Below, piece by piece: positions 10,989 to 22,994 of a stretch of 64,000 nucleotides of DNA. The stretch comes from Ailurus styani. Its lineage: Eukaryota; Chordata; Mammalia; Carnivora; Ailuridae. The stretch covers positions 3,207,761 to 3,271,760 of the forward strand of contig LNAC01000162.1 of assembly GCA_002007465.1 (NCBI GenBank), read 5' to 3'. Position 1 is the stretch's first letter, and the number at the start of each line of letters is the position of its first letter. The translations under genes were made by a program, and so were the position numbers. The notes under the pieces are model-generated. The model searched no databases. It saw only the letters and a list, made by a program, of their open reading frames with translations, and had not been told where the DNA came from.

Positions 10989-11455
10989 ACATCATCCTAC
11001 TAAACAAATAAATCAAAGAAGAAATTTAAAAAGTGAGACAAATGCAAATGAAAATACACTAAAATTTGTGTGATGTAGCAAAAGCAGCTCTAAGAGCGAA
11101 GTTCATAGCAATAAATGTCTACCTCAAGAAACAGTCTCAAATAAATAATCTAACTTTATATCTCAAGGAACTAGAAAGAGAACAAAGAACAAAGAACAAA
11201 GTCCACACCTACTAGAAGGGAAGAAATAATAAATTTTAGAGCAAAAATAAATGAAATGGAAACTGAAAAGATAACTAAAGTTGATCAATAAAACTAAGAG
11301 CTGGTTCTCTGAAAAGATAAATAAATTTGGCAAGCTGTTAGCTAGATTCACCAAAAAAAAGGAGAGACAGAACTCAAATAAAGAAAATAAAAAATGTAAG
11401 ACAAGTTATAACTGATACTACAGAAATACAAAGGATCGTAACAGACTGTTAGGAA

Positions 11456-12160
11456 CAACAACACACCTTGCTCTTAATTCTGTAAGTACCCAAGGAAATC
11501 AAACACAGGAGTCTGGTACTTAGACACCATTTCCAGCATTATCTAACCAGGAAAGATAAAATGTACTATAACTACAAGGGGATATACAGTGAGCAGCCAG
11601 GATATGCAAATTATTAGTTCTCAGAACTAAGAGGCTACACTCAAAAGGGTTGTCAGTTGAACAGAGCAGGAGTGTGACGAAGCAGTCAAGAGTGGTTTTG
11701 AAGTGCATTTGGGTAAAAGGTAAATGTGGAATAAAATGAACACCGGCTGTCTGCAGTTGTTTTTTGCTATCTGTGGCTTGGCTTCAACGGAGTTGCAACA
11801 TGTTCTTACAGAAGTCAAAGCACTGGCACACAAAACCCATCCTGATTCATAAGAAGCTTGTGATGGGCACACAAAACCCATCCTTACTCACAAGAATCCA
11901 TCCTCACTCATCATCAAAGGAAAATATATAATCTCTGCAATTCAGAGATCATTTAATACCTCAAAATTCCATGAAACTTTTAAAATAAAGAAATCTCATC
12001 CCATATCCAAATTTCTGAATTAGAATGTCCAGAGCGTGAGAACTAGCCATATACACTTTTGAAAAGTTTCATAGATGACCTAGAGAACTACAAGTCAGAA
12101 GAAAATATTAAGAAAAATGCTGTTCATATCGATTCTATCTTTATTAGAGCATTTGCCTTG
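11456..12160. other. Unassigned segment with a 41-bp local tandem duplication; possible LTR relic
   Basis: The L1 stops at about 11455. The following DNA is more complex and includes an exact 18-bp repeat (GGCACACAAAACCCATCC at 11825 and 11866) within a roughly 41-bp tandem unit, and then a TATA-like AAAATATATAATC near 11921. This could be a solitary LTR, but I cannot identify the family. Confidence 0.35.
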
Positions 12161-14118
12161 AGATTCTGTGTCAATTCTACAAATTGAAAGTAGTTATGAG
12201 AAAGAAATATATGTTCTTTGGAAAGTCAATTCAGGTAACACTGGTCACTGTGACTGGGGATATAAAATACAATTCACCACTTCTGCTCCAGGAGCCCTCA
12301 GTCCAGACTTTGCTAAAAGGAAAGATATAATACCCACCTTTGGGTACTGTCCATTTGAGGTCATATTCTTTGCTTTCTTTCAGATTTATCTACAGGAAGA
12401 ATAATATTTTCTCCATAGTTAAATGCCTCCATTTTTCCCATTCTTTGAAACTTCCTGCAATTAGTAACCAAACCCCTTATTTGATTTGACTATTTTTTTT
12501 AAGTTTCTGGAATATGATAAGCATGACCTCCACATCTTATTACTATTTTATGGAAGGTCATTAAGTCTCCTTCTCAGAGATAAAGTGTAACTTCATATGG
12601 GCTCCAGTTTTCTGACTTTGATGATGATGTCTCCTAATGGTTTTCTAGTTTTCAGATTTGATCATATTAATGTAATACATTTCAGGCACTAATGATGTTA
12701 TCTTTGAGAACCACATTTAGATCACATAAGAACTTCCTCAAAAAAGGCTTTTTATGAAAATGCCACCCACATTTTCACTTATGATGCTCTCTTCTTCATC
12801 AACATCTTAAATCCTTAAGGAAACATTTAGCAAAACTTCTCATAGTGAAGACTTCTGTCATGGGCAAACAGTTAAATAGATTCCAACTTTTCCAAAGCCA
12901 GTGCTTGTTGATGCTTGCTCCCTGGCTGGCAAAAGAACCTTTTGCACAAATGCTAAGAGGTTTCTTGGCTCCACTATGTACTATAATTCACCCTGTTATG
13001 GAGGAAAACAGCTGTTTTGTGATCATGGTCTGGACATTTGCCATATTGTCATACTGAGTTAAAATCCCAACTCGCCTCTCAGCACTGCAGTTCAGTCTCT
13101 AGGCTATTGGATAATGAATGGAGAGAAAACCTGGACTTTTTCCTTTAATTCATTGACTTTGATTGTCCTGTCTAACTTAAAGCAATAAATAGCAATAAAA
13201 ACATCCCCTGAAATGTCATGTTTTCGAATCAAGATGGTCAAAGATAACCACAGTCATTATAAGTGAATCCCCTTGAACACAGTTCACGGTGACTTCTAAC
13301 TTCACTGGCTCACGATGACACCTTATTCCCAAACCATGTACACTGCTCAGTGGCTGGGGTCAGCACTTGGTTTGTGTGCAATCTGATGTCAACAAATGGT
13401 CCTCAACACCAGTTATCATATATTTGTAATGTACCCAAATACAGATTGCTGCTGGAGAAACATCATTGAGAATTCTCTTACCACCACAAATGTAAAACCT
13501 CATAAAATGAAACTGCATTTTAAAATTTTATTCTTATGGGGTTTTAACACAAAGTGCACAAGACAGTTGAGATTTTTATATAATTATTCTCCAGAATAAC
13601 ATCAGCATATCCTGAAATAATTCAGATGGAGTAGTATTTCCTTGTATATGTGCACAACAGCCTATTCCAGGCACAAGTTCTAAATTCCATTTCCAACACT
13701 TGGAAAAAAAAAGATTATCAGTAAAGAGATGTGTATGAATCTGGTATAATGCCACTAATTCTTAGAGAAAGCACAGGATGAGACACAGTTCACTAGTTAT
13801 AAATTTTTAAACAATTTTCACAAAATTGACTTTGTTGATATTTATTTTGTGAGGGAAGATTCCTGTATTTGAAAGTGTGCTGCATGTAAATCTAATAAAT
13901 ATTAAAAGGACAAGTATTCCATGGGAAATATTTATAAAATACTCCATATTCATTAATAAAACACTTTAGAACAAAATAAATACTTTGTATCATGCCTATG
14001 TCAGCAGGAATAGATCCACTAATTATATAAGGTTTTTGCGCCCTGTCCTGAAAACACATCATTCTAAAAGAGGACCTGAAAATGCATGCATATGTAACAT
14101 AAAGTGTCTGCTGCTAAG

Positions 14119-14120
<2 letters not shown>
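12161..14120. other. Unique AT-rich stretch
   Basis: No gene or repeat family recognised. Open frames of 60-89 codons lack motifs. Some parts (about 13060-13400) have balanced composition and no simple repeats, which would suit non-coding conserved DNA, but this cannot be shown here. Confidence 0.45.
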
Positions 14121-14154
<34 letters not shown>

Positions 14155-14155
14155 N
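14121..14155. repeat. Poly-A run ending in an assembly N
   Basis: 34 consecutive A residues (14121-14154) abut a single N at 14155. The sequence before it is not a SINE or L1 body, so the run is not an ordinary retroelement tail in what is shown. It probably marks an unresolved join. Confidence 0.95.
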
Positions 14156-14659
14156 GCTCCCAACATGAGCCAATGTTTGAGAAAAGAAATGTGTTTGCTT
14201 TATACAATACTATTCACAACCAAATTATCCCAAAGTGCTTTACAAAGTAATTAGTTGGAGACTAGTATGAGAGTATGTAGGCAAACATAGGAGCCATTAA
14301 GACACTCAGCAATAGCTCACACACTGCTTTGGACATTAGAACCTGTTTTATTGAGAGTGGAGATGTTAGTTCAATTATAGAGTAATTTAATAGAATAATT
14401 GGAATTCCTCTGGGCCTAGTAAGTTTTACAGATCATCAAAAATGATAAGCTAACTCCATATATTGTTTTTTAATTTCTAAAAATATCCAAGTGTGAATTA
14501 AAACATATATTTTCCCTCAGGTAATTTATTTACAAGAAAGTATTGCTATGAGGTTAAATTATAACAGAAAAATACTATGTAATTCTCTCCAAAAGATCCT
14601 TAATAGATTTGCTAAGAACATATTATTTCACAAATTCTTTTCTTTACCTTCCCCATTGA
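14156..14659. other. AT-rich stretch with nothing recognised
   Basis: No gene, RNA or repeat family seen between the N and the L2 fragment. Confidence 0.45.
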
Positions 14660-15010
14660 CAAACACTTCACTTGTTTTCCCCTGAGCTTTGTTTATGCAA
14701 GGATTCAACCAGAAATCCTTTTCACTCTTCTCAACATATTTAATCCTTACCCTTCCTTTAAGTTACAGTTAATTTTTTTAATTTTTTAAGTCACAGTTTA
14801 GATGTACTTTCTTTAATGAAAAATCTCTCAATGGAAACATCCACCTTCCTGGTTTTTTTATCACATGTTTCTTATATCTCTCACTGGATCTTGGCTCAAG
14901 TTATTTTGGATTAGCATTTACAGTTTGTGAATAAGACCCGATGAGGACAGCAATAATGCCTGCTACCTCATTTATTACCAATACCTGCTCAGACACATGG
15001 TCTCCAAAGT
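14660..15010 (+). mobile_element. L2 LINE 3' fragment
   Basis: The order of diverged landmarks follows the L2 3' end: 'TTAAGTCACAGTTTAGATG' (family: caaatgtcacct), 'GAAAAATCTCT', 'TATCACATGTTTCT', and 'GACCCGATGAGGACAGCAAT' (family: ctccttgagggcagggac). Very old and non-coding. Confidence 0.6.
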
Positions 15011-15929
15011 TCAAGCAGACAGCACTCTGGAGGATGTGCTGTCAGGAGCTTCTCTAAGAAAGCATTGCACCATGATGCAAAAGTTAAAAAGCCAACTTCT
15101 GACTTCTACTCTTTTACCAGCCTGACGTTTCCTCCTCATCCACCCATGTCCTAAATTCCTTTGATCCAGGGGCACTCTCTAAACACCATTTCATACATAA
15201 AGAACCACTTACAGGCAGATATGGTGACATAACTGCAGTCTTCATCTTTTCACCATTTTGAGTGGCAGAGACAGCCAGCTAGGATTAGCTGAGCAGCTGC
15301 CAAGTTCTTACCTTCCTCTGGTCCTCATGTCGAAGTATGGACTGCCCTCAGGTGGCCCCTCTTTCTCTGCAGAAGCAATGAAAATATTCAATAGATAAAA
15401 TAATAAAAGGAATAATAATTAGAGAATAAAAAGGGGAGTTGTGTTTCTACTTAAAATGCATCATAAAATGTTAAATTCCTTTTGCTTGAAAACCTATCTC
15501 TGTTTCCCACATGGGTTGCTGAACGTACATGGAGGAGGCCCTACTCCGAGTGTTTATTCAATAAAGGTCATAAAATCAATGGTTTCTGTTAAGCAGAACC
15601 ATGTTTTGTCAGTTTGGATTTTTCTGTCACCTTTTTTTGTCTCAGGCTTCACTTTGGAAGTCTTTTTGGCTGTGAAATGTTTTTTAGTAACAGGTGCAGC
15701 CTATTACCAGCGAAACTAGATAAGTGCCATGGCATAGTCTGCGTGGCAGAGGCTAGTTTAATTTCTGTGCTTATAGCACTTCTTTAGCCTATCTGACTCA
15801 CTAAGAAACCATGTCCCAGGCCAGAAGACAATCTATTGCATTTCAAGGCTGAAGCCAATTGCCTCAGATGAACTGTCACATTGCAGCCACCAGGGAAGGT
15901 AGAAGCTGCTGATATTACCAGTTTGGGCT
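15011..15929. other. Unique stretch
   Basis: No assignment. A 92-codon plus-strand frame at 15441-15719 has no recognised motif and no supporting splice or start context. Confidence 0.45.
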
Positions 15930-15934
15930 CTCTT

Positions 15935-16275
15935 GTTTATCAGTGACAGAAAACCAAACCAAACCAGTTTATTAAAAAATGACTTGATTAGCTCACCTAC
16001 AGAAGGGGTCTGCCTTGATCCTGGGGCTCACGTTAATGTTACCAGGATCTGATCTCTCTCAAACACTTAGCTCTGTGTTCTTTGTGTTGGCTCCATTCTT
16101 TGATAGGAATTCCCCTTATGGCCCCAAAATGGATGCAATGGCTTCAGCTTCATATCCTGTGAATGCAAGTTCTATAGTCCCAGGAGATCTCTGATTACAA
16201 CTCATTAGCTCTGACTGTGTCAGGTGATTTCCCCCACAACCCCAATTACTCTGGCCAAGAGAATGCAGTGCCTAA
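15935..16275. repeat. Ancient dispersed repeat, family not assigned
   Basis: Landmarks such as 'GACAGAAAACCAAACCAAAC', 'GTGTTGGCTCCATTCT' and 'CTGTGTCAGGTGATTTCCCC' follow a dispersed mammalian repeat pattern that I know from many genomic loci but cannot name reliably. No coding potential. Confidence 0.5.
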
Positions 16276-16774
16276 TTTCAGAAGTTGGAAAGGAGTCAAA
16301 TACCATCAAATAAGCTGAAAGTAGAAGAAGGGTGGTTTACTGAGGGAAGTCAGGGTGTTATATGGAAGGGAAAGGGGGAATAAAAATAAAGGCCAAATTG
16401 TAAAGAACTGCTATGCTATAAATGTAAAAAATTTCTTTTTTGCTTCACTAGCAGTTTAATGCAGTACCACCAAGGACATTCTTTGTTACATAATTCCATT
16501 TATTTCACTTTAGGTGGACTTTGGATAAAAATTTCCATAAACATTTAGGTAGAAAATATTGTCCTCACAGACCTATCTACAAATTCACATTATCAATAAA
16601 ATAAATAAGTAGATTCTATACTTAGGACATCATGAGCTGTTAATGGCATTTTGCCAGCTAAGTTCTGGAAAACTTTTTGTGTGAGCAGTATCCTCTGGGA
16701 TGAGCAGACTAGTCTCTTTCAGTTGATTTAAATTTTCAGAATAGAGAACTCTTCCATCAAATGATTTTCCCCAA
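16276..16774. other. AT-rich unique stretch
   Basis: Nothing recognised between the unassigned repeat and the L2 fragment. Confidence 0.45.
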
Positions 16775-16960
16775 CTTCACAATTTATTTTTTATTGAAAT
16801 TTATTGAGCTATTACCTGCTACAGATATAATGAATTTCAGAGACAAATTCTCTGCCCTCATGAAGTTTAATCTGTGTGGTGGTATGATCAATCTGCATTT
16901 TGAAAAGAACACTCTTACTGAAGCATATGTAGGGAAACTAGTTCGGTAGAAACTACAATA
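16775..16960 (-). mobile_element. L2 LINE 3' fragment, minus strand
   Basis: 'AAATTTATTGAGCTATTACC' followed by 'CTCTGCCCTCATGAAGTTTA' is the complement of the L2 3' end (family: catttattgagcacctac...tgccctcaaggagctca). Diverged and non-coding. Confidence 0.65.
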
Positions 16961-17645
16961 GTGTAGGTGATAGGTGAACCTAAATTTAATTTGAACAGAA
17001 ACACAGGAGACAGAGCAAAGTCATAAGAATAGAAAGAAGATCTTAATATAAATTATCACTAACTTGCTAATGGTTAAGAGGTGAGTTTGCTGTGCAGTGG
17101 GACATCAGTGTTGCTTCCTATACAACTGACTTAGCAAACTGAATGGATGGTCCCATACTCTCTAATAAAGAGGACCAGGTTTGAGAGATGCAGAATATTT
17201 TTACCTCTCCTATGACACTAATAGTATATCTTGCATTTTACTTAGTTCTGGGCCTACCTTATTCTCAATCACAATATTATTGCCTTATTCAGTGAGAGAT
17301 CAAGTCTTAAGAGTTTCATCTTACCCTAGAGCCATCATCATGCGTGGCTCATAGTAGTACCTATTAATTATGTTCCACCTACTTTTGGGGACTAACTAAA
17401 TTAATGAATAAGCAAATAAGAAGCCATGTATTGCAGTACCTAAAATATACTATCACATTATATTCCTTTCTAGTCACCATTATGTTTTGCAGGATTCCTC
17501 TTTAAAGGACAAAATTCAAAAGAAAAAAAAAACCTCCAAAAAAAGGACAAAATTCTGAAATTTTTAAATAACTACCTTTAAAAATATGATCAAACTTCTA
17601 ATTGATTATAATAATTTGTCTCCCTTTTAGAGGAAGGTTTTGTTT
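16961..17645. other. AT-rich unique stretch
   Basis: No gene or repeat family recognised. Short A-runs near 17521-17545 only. Confidence 0.45.
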
Positions 17646-17649
17646 GTGT

Positions 17650-17785
17650 TTTCCAGTTTTATTGATGTAATTGGTATATGCCACTGTCTGGTTTAAGATG
17701 TGCAGCATAGTAGTTTGAATTACATATATCGTGAAATGATTACCATGGTAAGTTTACTTAGCATCCATCACCTCATATAGATGGA
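17650..17785 (-). mobile_element. L1M 3'UTR fragment, minus strand
   Basis: 'TTTTATTGATGTAATTGGTA' through 'GTGAAATGATTACCATGGTA' and 'TAGCATCCATCACCTCATA' is the complement of the L1M 3'UTR block (family: tttattgagatataattgacat...gatcaccacaataag). Old fragment. Confidence 0.75.
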
Positions 17786-18936
17786 GGTAGTTTTTAATCA
17801 AACAAAGAGGGGCAAGGAAATTATACTGGTGATTATAACGAATAGAAAGGTAACCATGTGGATCTTTTCTCTTGTATAAAGATAGGGAAGGCTAGGTCAG
17901 AAAGGCCAGTTTCAACACTTACTGTCCTTTCTCTCTCCACCCCAGCATTAAGAGCTACATTAAGTGGAAAGTACTGAACACGGAGACTAAAAGAGCAGGC
18001 AAGGAAAAAGTAAATAAGGACCTATATTCTCCAAGTTAAGGTATTTAGATTTTATCTGGAAGATGGTCATTTGCTTTTGTTCTCTTTGCTTCTGATTTCC
18101 CAGAAGTACTTATTTTTTAAATATTCATTTGACAAAAAAGTGCTTTGTAAATAACAATCTATTATAGCATCAGATTATCAATTATTTCTCCTTTTGCTAT
18201 TTAACTTTTCAAACGTTTGCCATATTTGAGTTATATATAAGCCTTTGAGTTTGAGGACTACCTTGATCTTCTTTGTAGTCTGATCCCATCCCTTACAACT
18301 GTCTTAATTATAGTTAGCAGTTATTTGATTGGTAGGCTTCTCATTAGTTGTTGTAGTAATTTATTAAGTGGTTCTTATTCTTTCAGTGGTAATTGGTTAG
18401 CCTTTAGAATGTGAATAAAGAACATATTCTGACAATGTTCCTTCCACCATTTCGGCTTTACTCTCATGTTCTTCATGGGTTGGAGTTATTTCCAATCAAA
18501 AATGATTTCAACTCAATCATAAATCTCCCATATATCTTCAGAGGGAATGGTTCCTAAAGTATACCCTCAGGGTTATTTTTTAATCTTCTGATCTTGTAAT
18601 CACTAGAGCTCAAATAGTTCCCAAGTTACTCTATAACCTTTAGACAAGCATTGATTTATTTCCTGAGTTTCATCTTGCCAGACCTCTCATTTTAAAGATT
18701 GCTTCAAAAATGAGGTCTATGTTACCTTAACACTGGCTCTTTCCTTGATACATGCCCTGCTGTTAACTGAATACATGTCAGAAACATTAAAGACATACAT
18801 AGGGCACTTTCTATGCTAATCATCAAACAAACCCTCCTATGTTTTTCATCTCAAAATTACCTTGGGTAAAATAGCACTGTAGTCCTGGGCTAAAGGAACT
18901 GCAACATTTTCTAATGGAATCTTTGAATGGCCCAGC
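17786..18936. other. Unique stretch
   Basis: No gene or repeat family recognised in about 1.15 kb. Open frames are short. Confidence 0.45.
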
Positions 18937-19076
18937 GTTTCTCAGTCCTGGCTTTGCATCACATCACTTGGAGAAGGTTATAAAAATATGCAGGGCGCAC
19001 CTTACCCCCCGATATATTGTCCTGGAGTAGTGCCTGGACATTAGTGACACTAACAAATAGCCAGGCTTGAGAAGTA
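18937..19076. mobile_element. Possible hAT-type (Charlie-like) non-autonomous DNA transposon
   Basis: Follows the pattern 'GTTTCTCAGTCCTGGCTTTG...ATCACATCACTTGGAGAAGG' and ends near 'CAGGCTTGAGAAG', the imperfect inverted ends of a short hAT MITE. Family naming is uncertain. Confidence 0.5.
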
Positions 19077-19139
19077 TGTGCATTAGTTAATAAAATTGTT
19101 TTTTGTTTGTTTGGCTGCTTGGTTTGGTTTTTAACAAAA

Positions 19140-19265
19140 CAAGAATCTAAAGACACTAGATTCAAGTGGGTTTGCCAGTAATTACCTTGTGAATTTGGGC
19201 AAGTCATTTCATCTTTCCAAATCTCAGATTTTTTTTGCCTGTAAAATAAAAAGTTTAGATGATTT
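19140..19265 (+). mobile_element. MIR SINE fragment
   Basis: Core-like text 'TTGTGAATTTGGGCAAGTCA', 'CAAATCTCAG' and 'CTGTAAAATAAAAAGTTTAG' matches the MIR consensus (ttgggcaagtcacttaacctctct...ctgtaaaatgggg). Confidence 0.8.
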
Positions 19266-20213
19266 GTTTTTATCTTTTACTAGGCCAACAAATTTTATCT
19301 ACTAGATTCCAGACACACTAAGTCCAGATTGGATACAACCAATATCAATAAGTCACTGACCCTGCTTCATGACTTTTTAAGAAGTGACTATCATAACCAG
19401 CAGTGCATTTTCATTTATAATTAAATTCTTACCAAAATGAAATTTTAATTGCACAAAAATTTTATTAACTGCCATTCAAAACACTCTTTCTTTCACCTTT
19501 CTGCTTAGTTAATTGCTTAATTAAGTAATTAAATTGTTATATTACTCTGAAGGATTTTTGTAGTTAGAGGTCAGTGTTGGTTTCCTATATTTTAATAATC
19601 ACTCTATGGTCTCACCATATTTGGGTAGAACAAAGTGGATTGCAACAAGATTTAATTTAGTTGCAGAAATGAATAGTAAGGCAGAAAAAACATGACCCAG
19701 GAGATAGGAGATTAGACAAGTGAGTGTATATTTAGGGCAAGATGAGGAACTACATCAGCAGGTTTCTTTCTAAATCCAGGAAAGTTGCAAGTATGATTAC
19801 CCAAATCTTGAGACTTAGGTCATTGGTGCCATAATGGTCCATCCTAGAAGATGATATCCTGCCCAAAACCTGATTATCCAGATCTGGTGGGCCTTCTGTA
19901 TACACATTACTCATCCTGTCTCTTTGTATGCACTCATAAAAGGAATAGAATCATTCACACTCCCATTACCCTACTTTTTGAAAACCTTATTGTCATTTTT
20001 ATCTTCTAGCTCATCTCTCTTAATCTTGGTAGTATTCCCAGCAACCACTCAACTTCTTCTTAAGTTTTAATGTCATCCAAAACAGGCAATGTTTTGCCTT
20101 TCTCTTTCATTTGCATTTTTCTACTATTTCTCCCAAACAGATAATGTGGACCTTCATGGTTTATTATATAAAACATTCCAAATGTCCTGATTTATAAATT
20201 ATGAAGCAAGTTG

Positions 20214-20216
<3 letters not shown>
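19266..20216. other. AT-rich unique stretch
   Basis: No gene or repeat family recognised before the (AC)n tract. Confidence 0.45.

Positions 20217-20257
<41 letters not shown>
20217..20257. repeat. (AC)n microsatellite
   Basis: About 20 AC units followed by a short (AG)n. The 87-codon minus-strand frame reading 'CVCVCVCV' is an artefact of this tract. Confidence 0.97.
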
Positions 20258-20260
<3 letters not shown>

Positions 20261-20904
20261 AGAGATATTTGAACACTATTGCTTTGGATAGGTTGCCCAT
20301 TATAAGCCTCAGTAACTGCTCTCCACTCTGTCTTGCTTTATTATTTAACTCTTTGGATTCGGTTTGGGATCTGAGTGTAATTTGAAGTAAAAGAAAATTA
20401 GCAATGTGGGGCGATCCTATATGGCATTCACTCTGCAGAGAAGACAGTGTATTTTTAGGCACTGCATGTTTATAACCTAATTTTCCCTCATTACTTTACA
20501 GAGGTGACCTTGTTCTAATACCTCCGGCACCTGATGTTATAAAAGTGAAATTCTTTTCAAACCTGCTCTGTTAATGTGTTCCTGCTCAGAAACAAATGCA
20601 AGATAACATTAACATTCCTGCCACAAAATACCTGCTAATTTGCTTGCAGTGAAGATAGAAAGCTTTTCATTACATATCACAAACTTCATTTATGTAGAAT
20701 GAGTCACCAGGCTTGCTGAAAAGCCAATGAGCATCTAATCTCTAATGGTGCCTTCAGCTCTAACATCAATCCTCATAGTTCGACTCATCTTTTATCAGCT
20801 ATTCAGTCTTTTTTTTTTTTTAATTTCTATCCTGTTACAAAATTGTGTTGTTCATCTGTCAAAACAGCTTTGATTTATGCTTTTTTTATATTCAGCTTCA
20901 GAGA

Positions 20905-20909
<5 letters not shown>
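20258..20909. other. Unique segment with the texture of conserved non-coding DNA
   Basis: Balanced, repeat-free sequence, especially 20460-20800, with no open frame of note. The texture resembles conserved non-coding elements in gene deserts; this is inference only. Confidence 0.35.

Positions 20910-20938
<29 letters not shown>
20910..20938. repeat. (AC)n microsatellite
   Basis: About 14 AC units after an A-rich stretch. Second CA tract within 700 bp. Confidence 0.96.
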
Positions 20939-20941
<3 letters not shown>

Positions 20942-22614
20942 GAATATGCTATTTTCTCATTAAGGTCAGAATAAAATCTATGTGACAGAAAATGAACAAC
21001 TTGGTTTCAAACAAATGATGACATTACTAAGTTCATAAAAGTTGCATTCCTGATCTTAAATTCTGCTTGATATGTGTCCCTCCATGTTGCTTCTCTTGAA
21101 AATGATCTCCAGAAGCTGTTCAAATTTATATGCCATCTCTAGGCATAAGAGAAAAATAAAAAGAAAGCAGGTTTCAATGCCTTGGTTTGTTCTAAACATA
21201 TTAAGACAATGGCTTTTTAATTATGGTTATTCTATTAAAGTCATATCTTAATGGCATACTATCATTGATGAGGTTGTCTCTTAATCTCTCAGAATTTCCC
21301 TGAAGATTAACCCTAGACAGCTACTTTGTGTCAATCTTGGATCATCTCCTGAGGAGGGAAAAAACTGTGCTTTATGTATCAAACTCTAACTATAGACTTC
21401 CATTAAATACATTTAATGATATTCTTACTTATTAGATGTAAAGTTCCCCAAGAGTTTTAGGGACTCAAAAAACCTCACTGAGAACAAACTCTTTCGGACT
21501 GGCAGAATTAGGTAGCCAGTTAAGTCAAAAGTCAGTAAAGTCAATAAAAGTCAGGCAAAGAATGTGTGTATAGAAGACTGAAGTTATTCCATCACTTTGT
21601 TTTAGTGGCATATTATGCAAACTGTAAAGGGCTTTTTCCTTTTCTTTTCTTTTCAGCACCAAAGACATTTTATCCTTCCCAACAGGTGAACACAGAAGCA
21701 TTTCCTTGCTGTAAGAAGCAGAGTCTGAAGTCATTATGCTCAATTTGTTGTATCCTAAGGCCCTAATAGGTCTTCATAGCATCCTGATGAAAAACACAAG
21801 GTTCAGTGAAGCTCTAGAGAGAAATCTCCCTTGAATGAAGCCTCATCTTGTCTGCAGAAAAAGCATATACCTCTTCAGAGTGTGACTGTTCTGTGTGTTT
21901 AAAAATGAGATACATACAAAATAAAGCATATGGTAACCAGCTGGTTCCAAGTGACAATGAAGTCACTAATACCAAAGGTCTTGGAATTTTAATCCAGACC
22001 TTCTCCACAAGTTTCATACCTCAAATTATGCCTTCTACAGCTCAGAGATTATAAGGAAATAACACCCTTAATATGAAGGTTTCCTGCTTCTCAATTGTCA
22101 GCTCTAAGTGTATTAAAACCATCCCATCCTCAATTTTTCTAAATCTATGTTCTTCCTCAAGACTCCAAGTTTCCCCAATGTTAAATTATTTATTTATTCA
22201 ATATCACCAAATTATTAGCTAGAACAACAAAAAACTTCTGAATCCTTAATTTTCTTGATTACTTATTTACTTATATCAGATATTTTAATGCATAAATGAA
22301 TACTACTTTGGTACATTTGATGCTGATAGAAATAGAATCTACTCTGAAACAATCTACAAATGGTTTTTGTGTTGAGAATTTTCTATACCTTTGTTTGTTA
22401 AACACCTTTGTTTCTTTCTGGGAAATTTTTCAACCCTGGGAAATTTATATTAAAATTACCATAATAATGGTGTGCAACTTATATTACTATACACTTCTCA
22501 ATGTGTTCATAAATAGGCCTTTTCAGATCCCTATAACAACACTAAAGAAGATAAGCTATGTGGTCAACCAAGACATTGTCAGCACTGGGGTAAACTGGAA
22601 GGTATTTTGGTTCA
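20939..22614. other. Unique stretch
   Basis: No repeat family recognised. A 127-codon plus-strand frame at 22296-22679 is AT-rich in codon use, lacks motifs, and runs into an MIR fragment, so it is not called. Confidence 0.45.
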
Positions 22615-22745
22615 TACATAATTCAAAAGATCTGAGTACTAGCTGTAGATTCAAAAAATTTAAACACTGGTTTGGATAAGTCACATAACCCTTTTGAGCC
22701 TCAGTTTCTTCAGTCAATAATTTAAGTAATGAAAACAAACATGAG
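22615..22745 (+). mobile_element. MIR SINE fragment
   Basis: 'TTGGATAAGTCACATAACCC' and 'GAGCCTCAGTTTCTTCAGTC' match the MIR core. Similar 3'-like text ('GATTAAATGAAATAAGAC') at about 22900 may be the displaced 3' part. Confidence 0.8.
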
Positions 22746-22994
22746 CTATAGGTTGTTTGGAAATAGAAGCTCAAGTTAGGATATAGGGGAGGCTCATATA
22801 TATTTAAGACTACCTATATGATCCTAGATATAAATTAAGGTTTGTAAGACAAAAGTAAGGAAAATTATGTGAGGACTAACCTTGCCAGGTATTGTATAGA
22901 TTAAATGAAATAAGACAAAGGAATTTGAAAACGGTACACATATAATGAAAATGCAAAGTATTATTGCCAAACATAATTCTTGCAAACAGGCCCA

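Larger units (their letters stand above)
7860..11455 (+). mobile_element. L1M element: 5'UTR, ORF1 and first part of ORF2
   Basis: The order is a GC-richer 5'UTR-like segment (about 7860-8330), ORF1 remnants (about 8560-9750), an inter-ORF region with A-rich tracts, then the ORF2 endonuclease and the start of the reverse-transcriptase region (about 10300-11455). Matching landmarks include 'AATAATGGCTGAAAATTTCC', 'CTGGGGAAGGAAACAGACAT' and 'AGATAAATAAATTTGGCAAG'. The 3' three-quarters of ORF2 and any tail are missing. Two CAN-SINEs interrupt ORF1. The element is dead, with frequent stops and frameshifts. Confidence 0.9.

Noticed and set aside
20199..20462. Minus-strand frame with a CVCVCV repeat
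   Set aside because: It is the translation of the (AC)n microsatellite.
22296..22679. 127-codon plus-strand open frame
   Set aside because: AT-driven codon use, no recognised motif, and its 3' part overlaps an MIR fragment.
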